64,000 bases of DNA from Paraburkholderia sp. HP33-1 (GTDB lineage Bacteria > Pseudomonadota > Gammaproteobacteria > Burkholderiales > Burkholderiaceae). The stretch spans positions 62,001 to 126,000 of the forward strand of contig NZ_JAJEJR010000002.1 of assembly GCF_021390595.1 (NCBI RefSeq), in the 5' to 3' direction. Numbering within the stretch: position 1 is the first letter of the stretch; each line of letters begins with the position of its first letter. The position numbers were made by a program, and so were the translations under genes. Under the pieces are notes generated by a model. The model was not told where the DNA came from. It did not search any database and was given only the letters and a program-made list of their open reading frames with translations. This document shows, one piece after another, positions 1 to 8,090 of the stretch.

Positions 1-1
1 G

Positions 2-196
2 GGCCACGAGTATGCGATCGTCGGCAAGCCGCTCAGCGATCCGGCGACGCTCGGCGAGGGCACCGGCTGGGGCTTGCGCAAGGGCGACAAGGCGTTGGTC
101 GCAAAGGTCGATGCCGCGCTCGACGCGCTGAAGAAAGACGGCACGTTGAGCAGTCTTTCGCAGAAGTATTTCAACCGCGACATCATCGCGAAGTAA
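2..196 (+). CDS. Amino-acid ABC transporter substrate-binding protein, C-terminal part (5' end outside window)
   Basis: An open frame runs from the window edge to TAA at 194-196 and gives 64 residues. The end has the usual finish of a family 3 periplasmic solute-binding protein: an amphipathic helix (VDAALDALKKDGTLSSLSQK) followed by YFNRDI. Such proteins bind polar amino acids in the periplasm and hand them to an ABC permease. It lies 97 bp before a DadA-like amine oxidase on the same strand, so uptake and oxidation of one amino acid may be linked; that is inference. The substrate cannot be read from this fragment. Confidence 0.75.
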   Translation, partial: GHEYAIVGKPLSDPATLGEGTGWGLRKGDKALVAKVDAALDALKKDGTLSSLSQKYFNRDIIAK

Positions 197-293
197 CGGA
201 ACCACGAGCCGGCGCGAGAGGTTTCGCACCGGCTTGCTGCGCAATCCGTGGCAGCCCGGCGTCCAGTGCCGACAGAAATAGCGAAGCGAGTTT

Positions 294-1538
294 ATGGATT
301 TCGATGTCATCGTGCTGGGCGCCGGGATCGTCGGCGTATCGTCCGCACTGCAGTTGCAGGATCGCGGCCGCCGGGTGGCGCTGGTGGACCGGCGCGCTCC
401 GGGCGAAGAGACCAGCTTCGGTAACGCGGGTCTGATTGAAAGCTCTTCAGTCGTCCCCTACGGTTTTCCGCGCGATTTCGGCACGTTGCTGCGCTATGCA
501 AAGAATCGTTCGACCGACCTGTACTGGGACTATCGGGCGTTGCCGCACTTTGCGAGCTGGCTGGCGCGCTTCTGGTGGGAATCGTCCGCCGAGCGATTGA
601 TGGCCGCAGCGCGCGACATGTTGCCGTTGATCCAGCAAAGCGTCGCGGAACATGATCGGCTCATCGAGCGCGCGCAACTCGGTCATCTCGCTCGCGACAG
701 CGGCTGGATCGACGCCTTCCGTACCCCAGCGGAATTTTCGCGGCAGGCGGCCGCCGCCGCGATCACTGCGAACACCTATGGCTTGCGGGTCGCGGTGCTG
801 GATTCGGCGGCGCTAGCCGCGCGCGAGCCGGGCCTCGCGGACGGCTTTTGTGGCGCGTTGCATTGGCAGGACCCGAAGAGCATCGTCAATCCCGGGGCAC
901 TGACCAAAGGTTATGCAGGTCTTTTCGAAGCAGGCGGCGGGACGGTGTTCACCGGCGACGCCACCACGCTAACGGCGCAAGCGGAGGCGTGGACGGTTCA
1001 GACATCGTCGGGCCTGATCAGCGCAAAAGAAGTCGTGGTGGCGCTCGGTCCATGGTCTGACCGCGTTTTCGCGCCGCTTGGCTACCGCATTCCTTTGCGC
1101 GCGAAGCGCGGTTACCACATGCACTATCGTCCGACTCGGCAGATATTGTCGATGCCGTTCGTCGACGCGGAGCAGGGCTACGTGGTGGCACCGATGGAAG
1201 GGCGCTTGCGGCTGACCACGGGGGTCGAGATCGCGCGGCGCGACGCCAGGCCGACGGGCATCCAGCTCGAACGCGCGGAGCGCACCGCGCGGCCGAGCTT
1301 CGGTCTGGGTGAGCGACTCGATGCGAGTCCGTGGCTCGGCCTGCGTCCTTGCACACCCGACATGCGGCCCGTCATTGGGCGCGCGCCGCGCCATCCCGGG
1401 TTGTGGTTTGCATTCGGTCACAACCACCATGGCTTGACCCTGGGTCCCGTGACCGGGCGGCTGCTGGCGGAGATGATGACCGGGACACCGACCTGTGCGG
1501 ATGCGCGTCCGTTTCGCGTTGAACGGTTTCGTAGTTAG
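294..1538 (+). CDS. FAD-dependent oxidoreductase, D-amino-acid dehydrogenase (DadA)-like
   Basis: The 414-residue protein begins with a Rossmann FAD motif (VIVLGAGIVGVSSALQL) at residues 5-21 and carries the DAO-family GNAGLI segment near residue 43. The C-terminal part has the family's substrate-site block (SPWLGLRPCTPDMRPVIG) and a GHNHHGLTLGPVTG segment that closes over the flavin. Length and architecture match DadA, which oxidatively deaminates D-amino acids to 2-oxo acids and passes electrons to the respiratory chain. It follows an amino-acid binding protein on the same strand, consistent with catabolism of the imported amino acid. It could instead be a related glycine, sarcosine or opine oxidase; the substrate is not decided. 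Confidence 0.8.
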   Translation: MDFDVIVLGAGIVGVSSALQLQDRGRRVALVDRRAPGEETSFGNAGLIESSSVVPYGFPRDFGTLLRYAKNRSTDLYWDYRALPHFASWLARFWWESSAERLMAAARDMLPLIQQSVAEHDRLIERAQLGHLARDSGWIDAFRTPAEFSRQAAAAAITANTYGLRVAVLDSAALAAREPGLADGFCGALHWQDPKSIVNPGALTKGYAGLFEAGGGTVFTGDATTLTAQAEAWTVQTSSGLISAKEVVVALGPWSDRVFAPLGYRIPLRAKRGYHMHYRPTRQILSMPFVDAEQGYVVAPMEGRLRLTTGVEIARRDARPTGIQLERAERTARPSFGLGERLDASPWLGLRPCTPDMRPVIGRAPRHPGLWFAFGHNHHGLTLGPVTGRLLAEMMTGTPTCADARPFRVERFRS

Positions 1539-1564
1539 AGACTGAAATAGCCGGCTCTAAAGAT

Positions 1565-2254
1565 CTAGTTGGGTGGCCTACGATCAACTTGAAGCCGTTG
1601 TGCGAGCGCATCAGCTATCTGCTCTGCGCTTTTCTTGACTGCCACCTTTTCATCGTGGCCTGAGAGAACGACCTTCGCAGCGATCACGTACGGATTGAGC
1701 TTGACCACAGCGCCCGGCATATTCCTGCTCGCGCCCTCTTCGACACTTTCATAGAGCGGCGGCAACTCCGGCGTAGCCAGGTTATCGCAGGAAACCGCGA
1801 CCTGAAACTGGCTTTGACCTGCGCCCATACCCACCATCGCGCGACGCAACCGGTTACCCTCGTCGACACTGAGAAAAACGCCACGCACCTGCCAGCCGCT
1901 GTGGGGCAGCGGTTCACCCGGTGTGACCCGGCGCGCGTCTACTCCGGCCTTCTTCAGATCGTCCGTGAGAGATTGCGCCATCAGCGCAACGATCTCTCGC
2001 GCCCGCGCCTGGGGATCCTGCTGCTGGCGCAGCGGGCCTTCAGGCACCAGATTGCCCATGATGCCTCGAGCGCGGTGGCCTGGCCCGCTGTCAGGGGTGA
2101 CATTTGCGGCGTCGAGATCGAAATCGGAGACATATACGACCGGCGGCGCGACAGGAGCCGAAGGCGATGCGGACGAATCCGCGGCCAGACATCGGTCGGC
2201 GCCGGCACATACACACGTCACCAGACAGACCATTCGCATCCATCGAAAGACCAT
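1565..2254 (-). CDS. Exported DUF4410-type protein
   Basis: The 229-residue protein has an N-terminal hydrophobic signal (MVFRWMRMVCLVTCVCAGA, cleavage likely before AADSS). The mature part contains VYVSDFDLDA, a middle helix with LTDDLKKAGVDARR, a GWQVRGVFLSVDEGNRLRR block and a tail KKSAEQIADAL. This order (exported YVxDF start, then a lipid- or peptide-binding-like fold with VxGxFxxVDxGNRxRR) is what I recall for DUF4410, a family of unknown function. I chose ATG 2254 because a GGAGG lies six bases upstream; an in-frame GTG at 2269 is the alternative. It is convergent with the DadA-like gene and shares no operon. Confidence 0.65.
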   Translation of the reverse strand: MVFRWMRMVCLVTCVCAGADRCLAADSSASPSAPVAPPVVYVSDFDLDAANVTPDSGPGHRARGIMGNLVPEGPLRQQQDPQARAREIVALMAQSLTDDLKKAGVDARRVTPGEPLPHSGWQVRGVFLSVDEGNRLRRAMVGMGAGQSQFQVAVSCDNLATPELPPLYESVEEGASRNMPGAVVKLNPYVIAAKVVLSGHDEKVAVKKSAEQIADALAQRLQVDRRPPN

Positions 2255-2514
2255 CGCGCACCTCCGCACTCATTGTGCTCCTTGCTACGTACCGGTCGCA
2301 TGGCAGTAATGAAATATGGCATTCACGCCACGGCCCATACCCCCAATCTCGGGTCTTTCGCGATCTTAAACTCCTATACTGGGTCCGTGCTGTTGTCGAC
2401 TTCGTGCCTCGTCTGTGTATGCCTTTGCGCGAACCCAATCATCGGACATGACGCCTCTGAAACCGGGTGGGCCGCGCGTCACGTCATCTGCCTGACAGGA
2501 CGGAGAACGAAGCC

Positions 2515-4167
2515 ATGCTCACGATCGACGACATCCGCGCTGTGCCGTTGTTCTCGACCCTCCCCGACAGCGTACTGGAGAATCTCGCGCACACGTCCGC
2601 CGACCTGCATCTGTGCGCGGGCGAGTTCGCGGTTCATGAAGGCGGCGAACGTGCGCTATACGCCGTCCTGTCGGGCAAGATGGAAGTCATCAAGACTTTC
2701 GACGGCATCGAGCGAACGTTGGGCTGGCGTCTGCCCGGCACGATCTTCGGCGAAGTGCCGCTTGCGCTGAGTTCGCCGTTTCCGGGCGCGTATCGAGCGG
2801 CCGAGCCTTCGCGCGTGATGCGCGTCGATGCGCCGCAATACTACGCGCTCGCGGCGGCATCGCCCGACGTGGCGTTCAGGATGGGCGCGTTGGCGCGCGA
2901 GCGCATCGGCGGGCTGCAAAACCTTTCCGCCGAGCAGCCGAAGGCGCGTGTGACCATCGTCGGCAGCCGTTGGGACAATGCGTGCACGCTGCTGCGTCAG
3001 TTCCTCGCGCGCAATCAGATCAGCCACGACTGGATGGCGCCGGATGCGCCCGAACTGGCTGCGCGCTGGCCTGGCACGTGTCCAACGGAAGGCGAGTGCC
3101 CCGCGTTGCGCCTCGCCGACGGCACGGTGCTGAGTCGGCCCGCGACACGCGAGCTTGCGGGACTCCTCGGCCTTCAGACGCAGCCGCGTCTTCCAGAATA
3201 TGACACGGTGGTCATCGGTGGCGGGCCTGCGGGGCTTGCTGCCGCGGTGTACGGCGCATCGGAAGGTCTGCGCACACTGGTGCTGGAGCGCGAGGCGCCG
3301 GGCGGACAGGCGGGCACCTCCTCGCGCATCGAGAATTATCTCGGCTTTCCCAACGGTGTTTCCGGCGATGAACTCGCGAGCCGCGCGCTGCAACAGGCAC
3401 GGCGGCTCGGCGCGGAGATCCTCGTGACGCGCTCGGTCGAGCGCATCGATGTAGAAACGCGGAAGATTCATCTCGATGGCGGCGACGCCGTGCGCGCTCG
3501 AACGATCATTCTCGCGACAGGCGTCACGTGGCGGCGGCTTGCAATCGACGGCTTCGACCGCTTCATCGGCAAGGGGATTTACTACGGCGCGGCGCGCAGC
3601 GAAGCAAGCGCGACGCACGGGCTCGATGTCCATCTGATCGGCGGCGGCAATTCGGCCGGCCAGGCGGCGTTGTTCTTCGCCAATCATGCGCGCCGCGTGA
3701 CGCTCGTCGTGCGCGGCGATTCGCTCGAAAAGAGCATGTCGCGCTATCTGATCGAACAGCTTGCGGGCAAGTCGAATGTGGCGGTGCAGTTGCGCTCGGA
3801 AGTGGTCGGCGCGTATGGCGATACGCATCTGACGGCAATTGACGTTCGTGAATCGACGAGCGACATAGTGAGCCGATACGACTGCGGCGGTCTGTTCGTC
3901 TTCATCGGAGCGGATGCGCAGACGGAGTGGCTGCCGCCCGAAATTGCGCGCGATGTGCGCGGCTACGTTCTGACCGGCGATGACGTCGTCAAGGCGGGAC
4001 GCTGGTCGCACAAGCGCGATCCTTACCTGCTCGAATCCAGCGTCCCTGGCGTATTCGCGTGCGGGGATGTGAGGCTGAGCCCTGTGAAGCGCGTCGCTTC
4101 AGCCGTGGGCGAGGGCAGCATGGCGATTGCTTTCGCGCACAAGTATTTGCAGTCGGACGGTGCGTGA
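2515..4167 (+). CDS. Cyclic nucleotide-binding domain fused to thioredoxin-reductase-like FAD/NAD(P) oxidoreductase
   Basis: The 550-residue protein has three parts. Residues 1-140 look like a CRP/cNMP sensor (LFSTLPDSVLENLA start, FGEVPLAL cassette). Residues 145-230 form a linker that resembles a thioredoxin-like fold (VTIVGSRWDNACTLLRQFL). From residue 230 it is a TrxR-type flavoprotein with GGGPAGLAAAVYG at 235, APGGQAGTSS, a second dinucleotide site (LIGGGNSAGQAA) and the C-terminal GVFACGDVR FAD motif. The redox CxxC of thioredoxin reductase is missing: the equivalent spot near residue 356 reads YYGAARSEA. Such CNB-TrxR fusions exist in Burkholderia and actinobacteria. ATG 2515 was chosen for its GGAGAA site; the frame is open 48 bases further upstream. 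Substrate and ligand are unknown. Confidence 0.8.
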   Translation: MLTIDDIRAVPLFSTLPDSVLENLAHTSADLHLCAGEFAVHEGGERALYAVLSGKMEVIKTFDGIERTLGWRLPGTIFGEVPLALSSPFPGAYRAAEPSRVMRVDAPQYYALAAASPDVAFRMGALARERIGGLQNLSAEQPKARVTIVGSRWDNACTLLRQFLARNQISHDWMAPDAPELAARWPGTCPTEGECPALRLADGTVLSRPATRELAGLLGLQTQPRLPEYDTVVIGGGPAGLAAAVYGASEGLRTLVLEREAPGGQAGTSSRIENYLGFPNGVSGDELASRALQQARRLGAEILVTRSVERIDVETRKIHLDGGDAVRARTIILATGVTWRRLAIDGFDRFIGKGIYYGAARSEASATHGLDVHLIGGGNSAGQAALFFANHARRVTLVVRGDSLEKSMSRYLIEQLAGKSNVAVQLRSEVVGAYGDTHLTAIDVRESTSDIVSRYDCGGLFVFIGADAQTEWLPPEIARDVRGYVLTGDDVVKAGRWSHKRDPYLLESSVPGVFACGDVRLSPVKRVASAVGEGSMAIAFAHKYLQSDGA

Positions 4168-4194
4168 GTCTGTCGCGCGATCGCTACGCGGTCT

Positions 4195-5097
4195 CTACAT
4201 ATTCGCAGGCAGCGCGACGCGTTCCAATACCGTCATCGGGCCGAGTCTTTCGATCACATCCAGCTGCGCCGCGTCACGCACGAAGAGCGAACCCGCAAAC
4301 CCGAGCGCGTTCACCGACACACCTTCGACACGCTCTTGCGATCTCGGCACGAGCAGCATCCAGCGCCGTGTGACGAGCAGGTTATAGGGCGTCGCATGAC
4401 AGGATGCACGGTCGATCTCGACCGCGCCGACACCCGCCGCTTCGAGCAGCGTGCGATAGCGGGAAAGCGCCTGCTTCGCCGCATCTGCGCGAATCAACTC
4501 ATCTGCGTTAAAGCGTGCGAACGCATGCCGAAACGGCAGGCCGGCCAGGCGTTTCTCCACACTGAGCAAGGGCTCGATAGGCACGGGCGGATCGGTTTCC
4601 CCGAGCGGCAGCGGCGCGATCTGCAGGTGCTTGTGCGGCTGGCTCGCCCCGGCCTCCGTGCCCGCGTTGTAAAAGCCGATGCCGTCGAACTCGACCATGC
4701 ACGTCATCAGCGCTTCGAAATCGGCAAGATCGAGCAGCGCTTCCTGCCGTTCGAACTCGCGCGTGACGATCAGCAGATGATGATCGATCACGTTGAACTT
4801 GTTCAGCAACGCGAGATGCGTGTCGGAGATATCGGCGACGAACAGATCCGGCTCGTAGGGAAGAAATGGGTTCGCGCGAGGGCGCTTTTCCGTCGGAAGC
4901 TTTCGCGCTTGCGCGCGCTGCTGTTCCTTGCGCGTCAGGCTCGACACCTGACGCACGAGAAAGCGGATGCCGCCGCTTTCGATCACCGACTGTTGCGTGT
5001 CAATCGGTTGCAGCGCGCCGCAACTCAGCGCATGTTCGGTCTGTCGCAGAATGGCGGGCCACAGCGTGCCCGGAACGAGGCGTCGTGGTTGTTCCAT
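4195..5097 (-). CDS. ATP adenylyltransferase / Ap4A phosphorylase-like protein
   Basis: The 300-residue protein has the layout of Apa1/Apa2 phosphorylases: an N-terminal region with NPFLPYEPDLFVADIS, the HLALLNKFNVIDHHLLIVTR strand pair, and the HIT-like catalytic motif SQPHKHLQIAPLP around residues 150-163, followed by a C-terminal domain (YNLLVTRRWMLLVPRS). HxHxQ supplies the nucleophilic histidine. Known members cleave Ap4A with phosphate to ADP and ATP. Its neighbour on the same strand 22 bp downstream of the 5097 start is an adenosine-specific-kinase-family gene, so the two may be transcribed together (the kinase first). Confidence 0.8.
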   Translation of the reverse strand: MEQPRRLVPGTLWPAILRQTEHALSCGALQPIDTQQSVIESGGIRFLVRQVSSLTRKEQQRAQARKLPTEKRPRANPFLPYEPDLFVADISDTHLALLNKFNVIDHHLLIVTREFERQEALLDLADFEALMTCMVEFDGIGFYNAGTEAGASQPHKHLQIAPLPLGETDPPVPIEPLLSVEKRLAGLPFRHAFARFNADELIRADAAKQALSRYRTLLEAAGVGAVEIDRASCHATPYNLLVTRRWMLLVPRSQERVEGVSVNALGFAGSLFVRDAAQLDVIERLGPMTVLERVALPANM

Positions 5098-5119
5098 GTG
5101 ATGTAGGCAGGCGTGGCCG

Positions 5120-5605
5120 CTACAGCTTGTACCCTATCGTGCGCAACAGATCCTTGCGCCATTGAATGTCTTCAGCGCTTTCGATGCCGACCGGCGAAAA
5201 GCCATCGATTACGCCGACGATGCCTCGGCCTTGATCCGTTTCAGCGATCAGCACTTCGACGGGGTTCGCTGTTGCGCAGAAGATGCGGCAGACCTCGGGC
5301 ACGGCCTTGATCGGGTTCAGCACGTTGACGGGGAAAAAGCCGTCGCCCAGAAACACGAAAAAGCTATGGCCCGCGCCGACGTTGGTTGCGTTCTGGCATG
5401 CCATCTCGACGAGGCTCTCGTCCGTGCCGGAGTGCCGCACGAGGCGCTTGCCGGAGGCCTCGCAAAACGCGAGGCCGAACTTGATGCCGGGTACCGTGCC
5501 GACCATCGCTTCGTGAATATCCTCGACCGATTTGATGAAGTGGCTTTGCCCGAGAATGAAGTTGGTCGCATCGGGCTTGACGACCTTGACGGCGGACAAT
5601 TGCAT
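5120..5605 (-). CDS. Adenosine-specific kinase family protein
   Basis: The 161-residue protein matches in length and order the family typified by archaeal adenosine-specific kinase (DUF355): an N-terminal KPDATNFILGQSHFIKSVED, a central GIKFGLAFCEASGKRLVRHSG block, and ANPVEVLIAETDQGRGIVGV before the C-terminal segment. Family members have been reported to bind adenosine or AMP; the physiological reaction is poorly defined. ATG 5605 was chosen because GGAGCGAGG lies just upstream; an extension to 5647 has no support. It is transcribed ahead of the Ap4A phosphorylase-like gene, which suggests a small adenosine-nucleotide operon. Confidence 0.75.
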   Translation of the reverse strand: MQLSAVKVVKPDATNFILGQSHFIKSVEDIHEAMVGTVPGIKFGLAFCEASGKRLVRHSGTDESLVEMACQNATNVGAGHSFFVFLGDGFFPVNVLNPIKAVPEVCRIFCATANPVEVLIAETDQGRGIVGVIDGFSPVGIESAEDIQWRKDLLRTIGYKL

Positions 5606-6233
5606 CTTGGACCTCGCTCCATTGCGGCAAGACGCCGATGAAAACACGTCGAAGACGGGCCAGCGCAGCTGCCGATGGTTCGCGCGTCGGCCGGTCTTCG
5701 TCGATCCGGCTTCTAGCCTAGTCCCAACTGGGCGTGAGCGAAAGCGACATCAAGTTTTGGCCGAACGCGCGAGCGCCTTGCGGTTGCCCGATTGCGTGCC
5801 CGGTGGTCATGCGAAGACCGGCGCCGCCTGCCTTCCCTAGTCTTTCATGGAAAACCCCTGGAGCGTCACCCATGGCAAGCTCGACCGCGCATGGAGCACC
5901 CCTTTGGTGCGGTCTCGGCCTGGCTGAAATAACGGTCCTGTACTCATCCGGCCAAAAAAATGAATTACGAGGATTTCTAGCCTCTGTTCATCAGTTTGCC
6001 GGTGTGAGGTCAACAGTATCCTCTGCAGCGTTGGAGGCTCCGGATGCTGTCTGCAGTCGGCGCGTGCGCAAACGTTTGCAATTGAATTGCAAGCTTGCAA
6101 CTCGTGCGTTCTTTCCGCTCCTGGTTCTGACAGGTCAGCCCTTCAACAAGTGAAGCAGAAGCCGGTCGCATTGCGTTTTAACGCTGCTTCATTCTTTCGG
6201 CATCCATACAAAAGTCAACCTTACGGAGTCCTC
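5606..6233. other. Intergenic region upstream of the tad locus
   Basis: I see no convincing gene in these 628 bases. The longest open frame (5734-6153, plus strand) has an unremarkable composition and no recognisable motif. The region separates the divergent adenosine-kinase operon from flp and must hold the flp promoter. Local base composition is more AT-rich close to flp, and an inverted repeat lies at 6076-6092. Confidence 0.5.
6076..6100. promoter_or_regulatory. Inverted repeat upstream of flp, possible operator
   Basis: TTGCAATTGAATTGCAA (6076-6092) is a perfect inverted repeat with 7-bp arms and a 3-bp centre, and a third TTGCAA copy follows at 6095-6100. It lies about 140 bp before the flp start codon. 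This is a plausible regulator site for the pilus operon, but the bound protein is unknown. Confidence 0.4.
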
Positions 6234-6422
6234 ATGCTGCAATTCATCAAGTCTCTGTCGCGCGACGAGCGCGGCGTTAGCGCACTCGAGTATGCGGTGC
6301 TCGCCGGCATCGTGGTCATCGCGGTCGTGGCGGCCGGCGCAATTTTCAGTGGCACTGGCGGTCTGCCTGCGCTGTTCCAGAACATGGTCACGAAGGTTAC
6401 GAACGCACAGAACGGCACCTAA
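6234..6422 (+). CDS. flp: Flp family type IVb pilin
   Basis: The 62-residue protein is a Flp prepilin: a short basic leader (MLQFIKSLSRDERG), then the processing site G/VSALEY with the conserved Glu5-Tyr6 pair, then a hydrophobic helix (AVLAGIVVIAVVAAGAIF) and a short C-terminal tail. Cleavage by the prepilin peptidase encoded next gives the mature pilin, which polymerises into the Tad adherence pilus. ATG 6234 is the only sensible start, since the open frame further upstream adds non-pilin sequence. The gene opens the tad locus and is followed by a hairpin that could limit read-through. Confidence 0.93.
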   Translation: MLQFIKSLSRDERGVSALEYAVLAGIVVIAVVAAGAIFSGTGGLPALFQNMVTKVTNAQNGT

Positions 6423-6457
6423 TCGATATCTCCCGGCACGGTGGGACCAACGGGCCA

Positions 6458-6484
6458 GCCCGGCTTCCCGAAGGGGCGCCGGGC
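6458..6484 (+). promoter_or_regulatory. Hairpin between flp and cpaA
   Basis: GCCCGGC (6458-6464) and GCCGGGC (6478-6484) form a perfect 7-bp GC stem with a 13-base loop. There is no following T-run, so it is more likely an RNA-stability or attenuation element than a complete terminator. It would let the pilin be made in excess of the assembly proteins. Confidence 0.4.
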
Positions 6485-6520
6485 GTCTCGGGCACAGCTG
6501 CAAACAAGGAAAAGCCAACC

Positions 6521-7006
6521 ATGCTTTACGCAGCGAAATCAGCGGCTTGTCTGGTATTGGCATCGCTCGCGGTGCACGATATCCGTTCGCGCCGCTTGCC
6601 CACGCGTGCCGTGTTGCTCGTGGCCTGTCTTTACGGGATCGATGCCGCCGTTGCCGGGGTCAATATCGCGTCGCTCGCGGCTCACCTCGGTGCTGCCGCC
6701 ATTGCCTTTGCGCTGTTTGCGCTCCTGTTCCGCTGCGGCTGGATGGGCGGAGGCGACGTCAAGCTGGCGGCCGCTGTTTTCCTGTGGGCGGGTCCGGCTT
6801 ACGCATGGCCGGTGTTTTTCATCGTCTCTTGCGCCGGCCTGGTCCTCGGCTTGACGGCGCTCATCATGGGTCTCTTCCGCAGACGTGTGACGCATTCCTC
6901 CCTGGCCTTCACGCAGCTTGCATCACCGCGCGGCGTGCCCTACGGCGTCCCTCTCGCGCTCGGCGGCATCGCGGCCGTGTGGCTACCCGTCCTGAACTTG
7001 CTGTAG
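6521..7006 (+). CDS. cpaA: Prepilin peptidase of the Tad system (CpaA/TadV)
   Basis: The 161-residue integral membrane protein is an A24-type aspartic peptidase. Its first Asp is in VHDIRSRRLPTRAV near residue 19, and the second is in the GxGD-like motif GWMGGGDVKLAAAV around residues 73-86. Between and after these are hydrophobic helices (LAAHLGAAAIAFALFALLF and others). It cleaves the leader from Flp and from the pseudopilins TadE and TadG. The small size is typical of TadV, which lacks the N-methyltransferase domain of PilD. Confidence 0.9.
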   Translation: MLYAAKSAACLVLASLAVHDIRSRRLPTRAVLLVACLYGIDAAVAGVNIASLAAHLGAAAIAFALFALLFRCGWMGGGDVKLAAAVFLWAGPAYAWPVFFIVSCAGLVLGLTALIMGLFRRRVTHSSLAFTQLASPRGVPYGVPLALGGIAAVWLPVLNLL

Positions 7007-7033
7007 CCGATCTGAAAGCCGATCGTCACGCCC

Positions 7034-8041
7034 ATGCCCAGAATTCTAAAGATCGTCATCCTCGTGATACTCGCCTCGGTCGGCGCGATCGTTTTCCGCG
7101 CGGTGTTCGTCGCCGCATCGCAGCCGGGCCCGGCGCGGCCGCCGGCGATGGATCGGGTGCGCGTAGCAGCCGCGGATCTGCCGGAAGGGATGTTGCTGCG
7201 CGAAAGTGATCTTGCCTGGAAAGAGGTGCCTCACAAGCAGGTCCTGCCGGGCGCGCTGGTAAAGAGCGACGCTGACAGCGCGGATGCGACGGACCTGAAA
7301 GGCGATGTGCTGCGCCACGCGGTGACAGCCGGCACGATGCTCGGCACTGCGGATGTCATTGCGCCCAATGCACCGGGATTTCTCGCTGCCGCATTGAAGC
7401 CCGGCATGCGGGCAACTTCAGTTGCCATCGACGACGTCTCGGGCAACGCCGGCCTGATCCAGCCGGGTGACTACGTCGACGTGCTGCTCACGCAGCAACT
7501 CGACGGGCCGGCGCATGCGCCGCAGAACACCGCTCGCTCCGTGGAAAGCGAGACGGTGGTCAACCGGGTTCGCGTGCTCGCGGTCGGCTCGCTGTTCCAG
7601 CGGCCCAAGTCAGATACCCCGGACGCGAATACGCGGGCGCGAACCGTGACGTTCGAGGTGACGCCTCATACCGCGCAGGTGATCGCCGTCGCAACGCACC
7701 TCGGTTCGCTATCGCTCGCGCTGCGCAGTTTCGCGACCAGCGATCGCACTCCGCCCATCACCGGCAATGAGACGCTGCCGCAATCACCGCCCGTGTGGGC
7801 CGGCGACGTCTCGCGTGCCTTGTCGACAGTACGCGTATCGGCGCGCAGCGCGGCCGGGCCGGCCCCGGATGCCACGCACGCGGTGATCGTCTACCGCGGC
7901 TCCAAGGTATCGGATGCGGCCGGGGAGACAAGACTGCAAGGCAGTACCGGTGCAGCGGGTCTGCCACCCCTGCCGGCGAACCCGCCGACGACGGTTGCCG
8001 GGCAGAATCCGTCGCCGGAACAGCCCACGACACAACGCTGA
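7034..8041 (+). CDS. cpaB: Flp pilus assembly protein CpaB/RcpC
   Basis: The 335-residue protein starts with a single membrane anchor (ILKIVILVILASVGAIVFRA), followed by a SAF domain (VRVAAADLPEGMLLRESDLA, residues about 36-55) and the conserved central region with PGMRATSVAIDDVSGNAG and IQPGDYVDVLLT. This matches RcpC/CpaB, a periplasmic protein that works with the secretin and may bind peptidoglycan. The C-terminal 60 residues are Pro/Gly/Thr-rich and probably disordered. It lies 27 bp after cpaA and 49 bp before the secretin gene. Confidence 0.9.
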   Translation: MPRILKIVILVILASVGAIVFRAVFVAASQPGPARPPAMDRVRVAAADLPEGMLLRESDLAWKEVPHKQVLPGALVKSDADSADATDLKGDVLRHAVTAGTMLGTADVIAPNAPGFLAAALKPGMRATSVAIDDVSGNAGLIQPGDYVDVLLTQQLDGPAHAPQNTARSVESETVVNRVRVLAVGSLFQRPKSDTPDANTRARTVTFEVTPHTAQVIAVATHLGSLSLALRSFATSDRTPPITGNETLPQSPPVWAGDVSRALSTVRVSARSAAGPAPDATHAVIVYRGSKVSDAAGETRLQGSTGAAGLPPLPANPPTTVAGQNPSPEQPTTQR

Positions 8042-8090
8042 CCCTTCGGCTTGCCCAGGCGGTGAGACCGGACATTAACAGGAAGGATTC

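Noticed and set aside
2656..4011. Long minus-strand open frame (451 codons)
   Set aside because: It mirrors the cNMP/TrxR-like gene, with Arg/His-rich composition and no family signature.
5734..6153. 139-codon plus-strand frame upstream of flp
   Set aside because: No motif, no ribosome site, and it spans the region that must hold the flp promoter.
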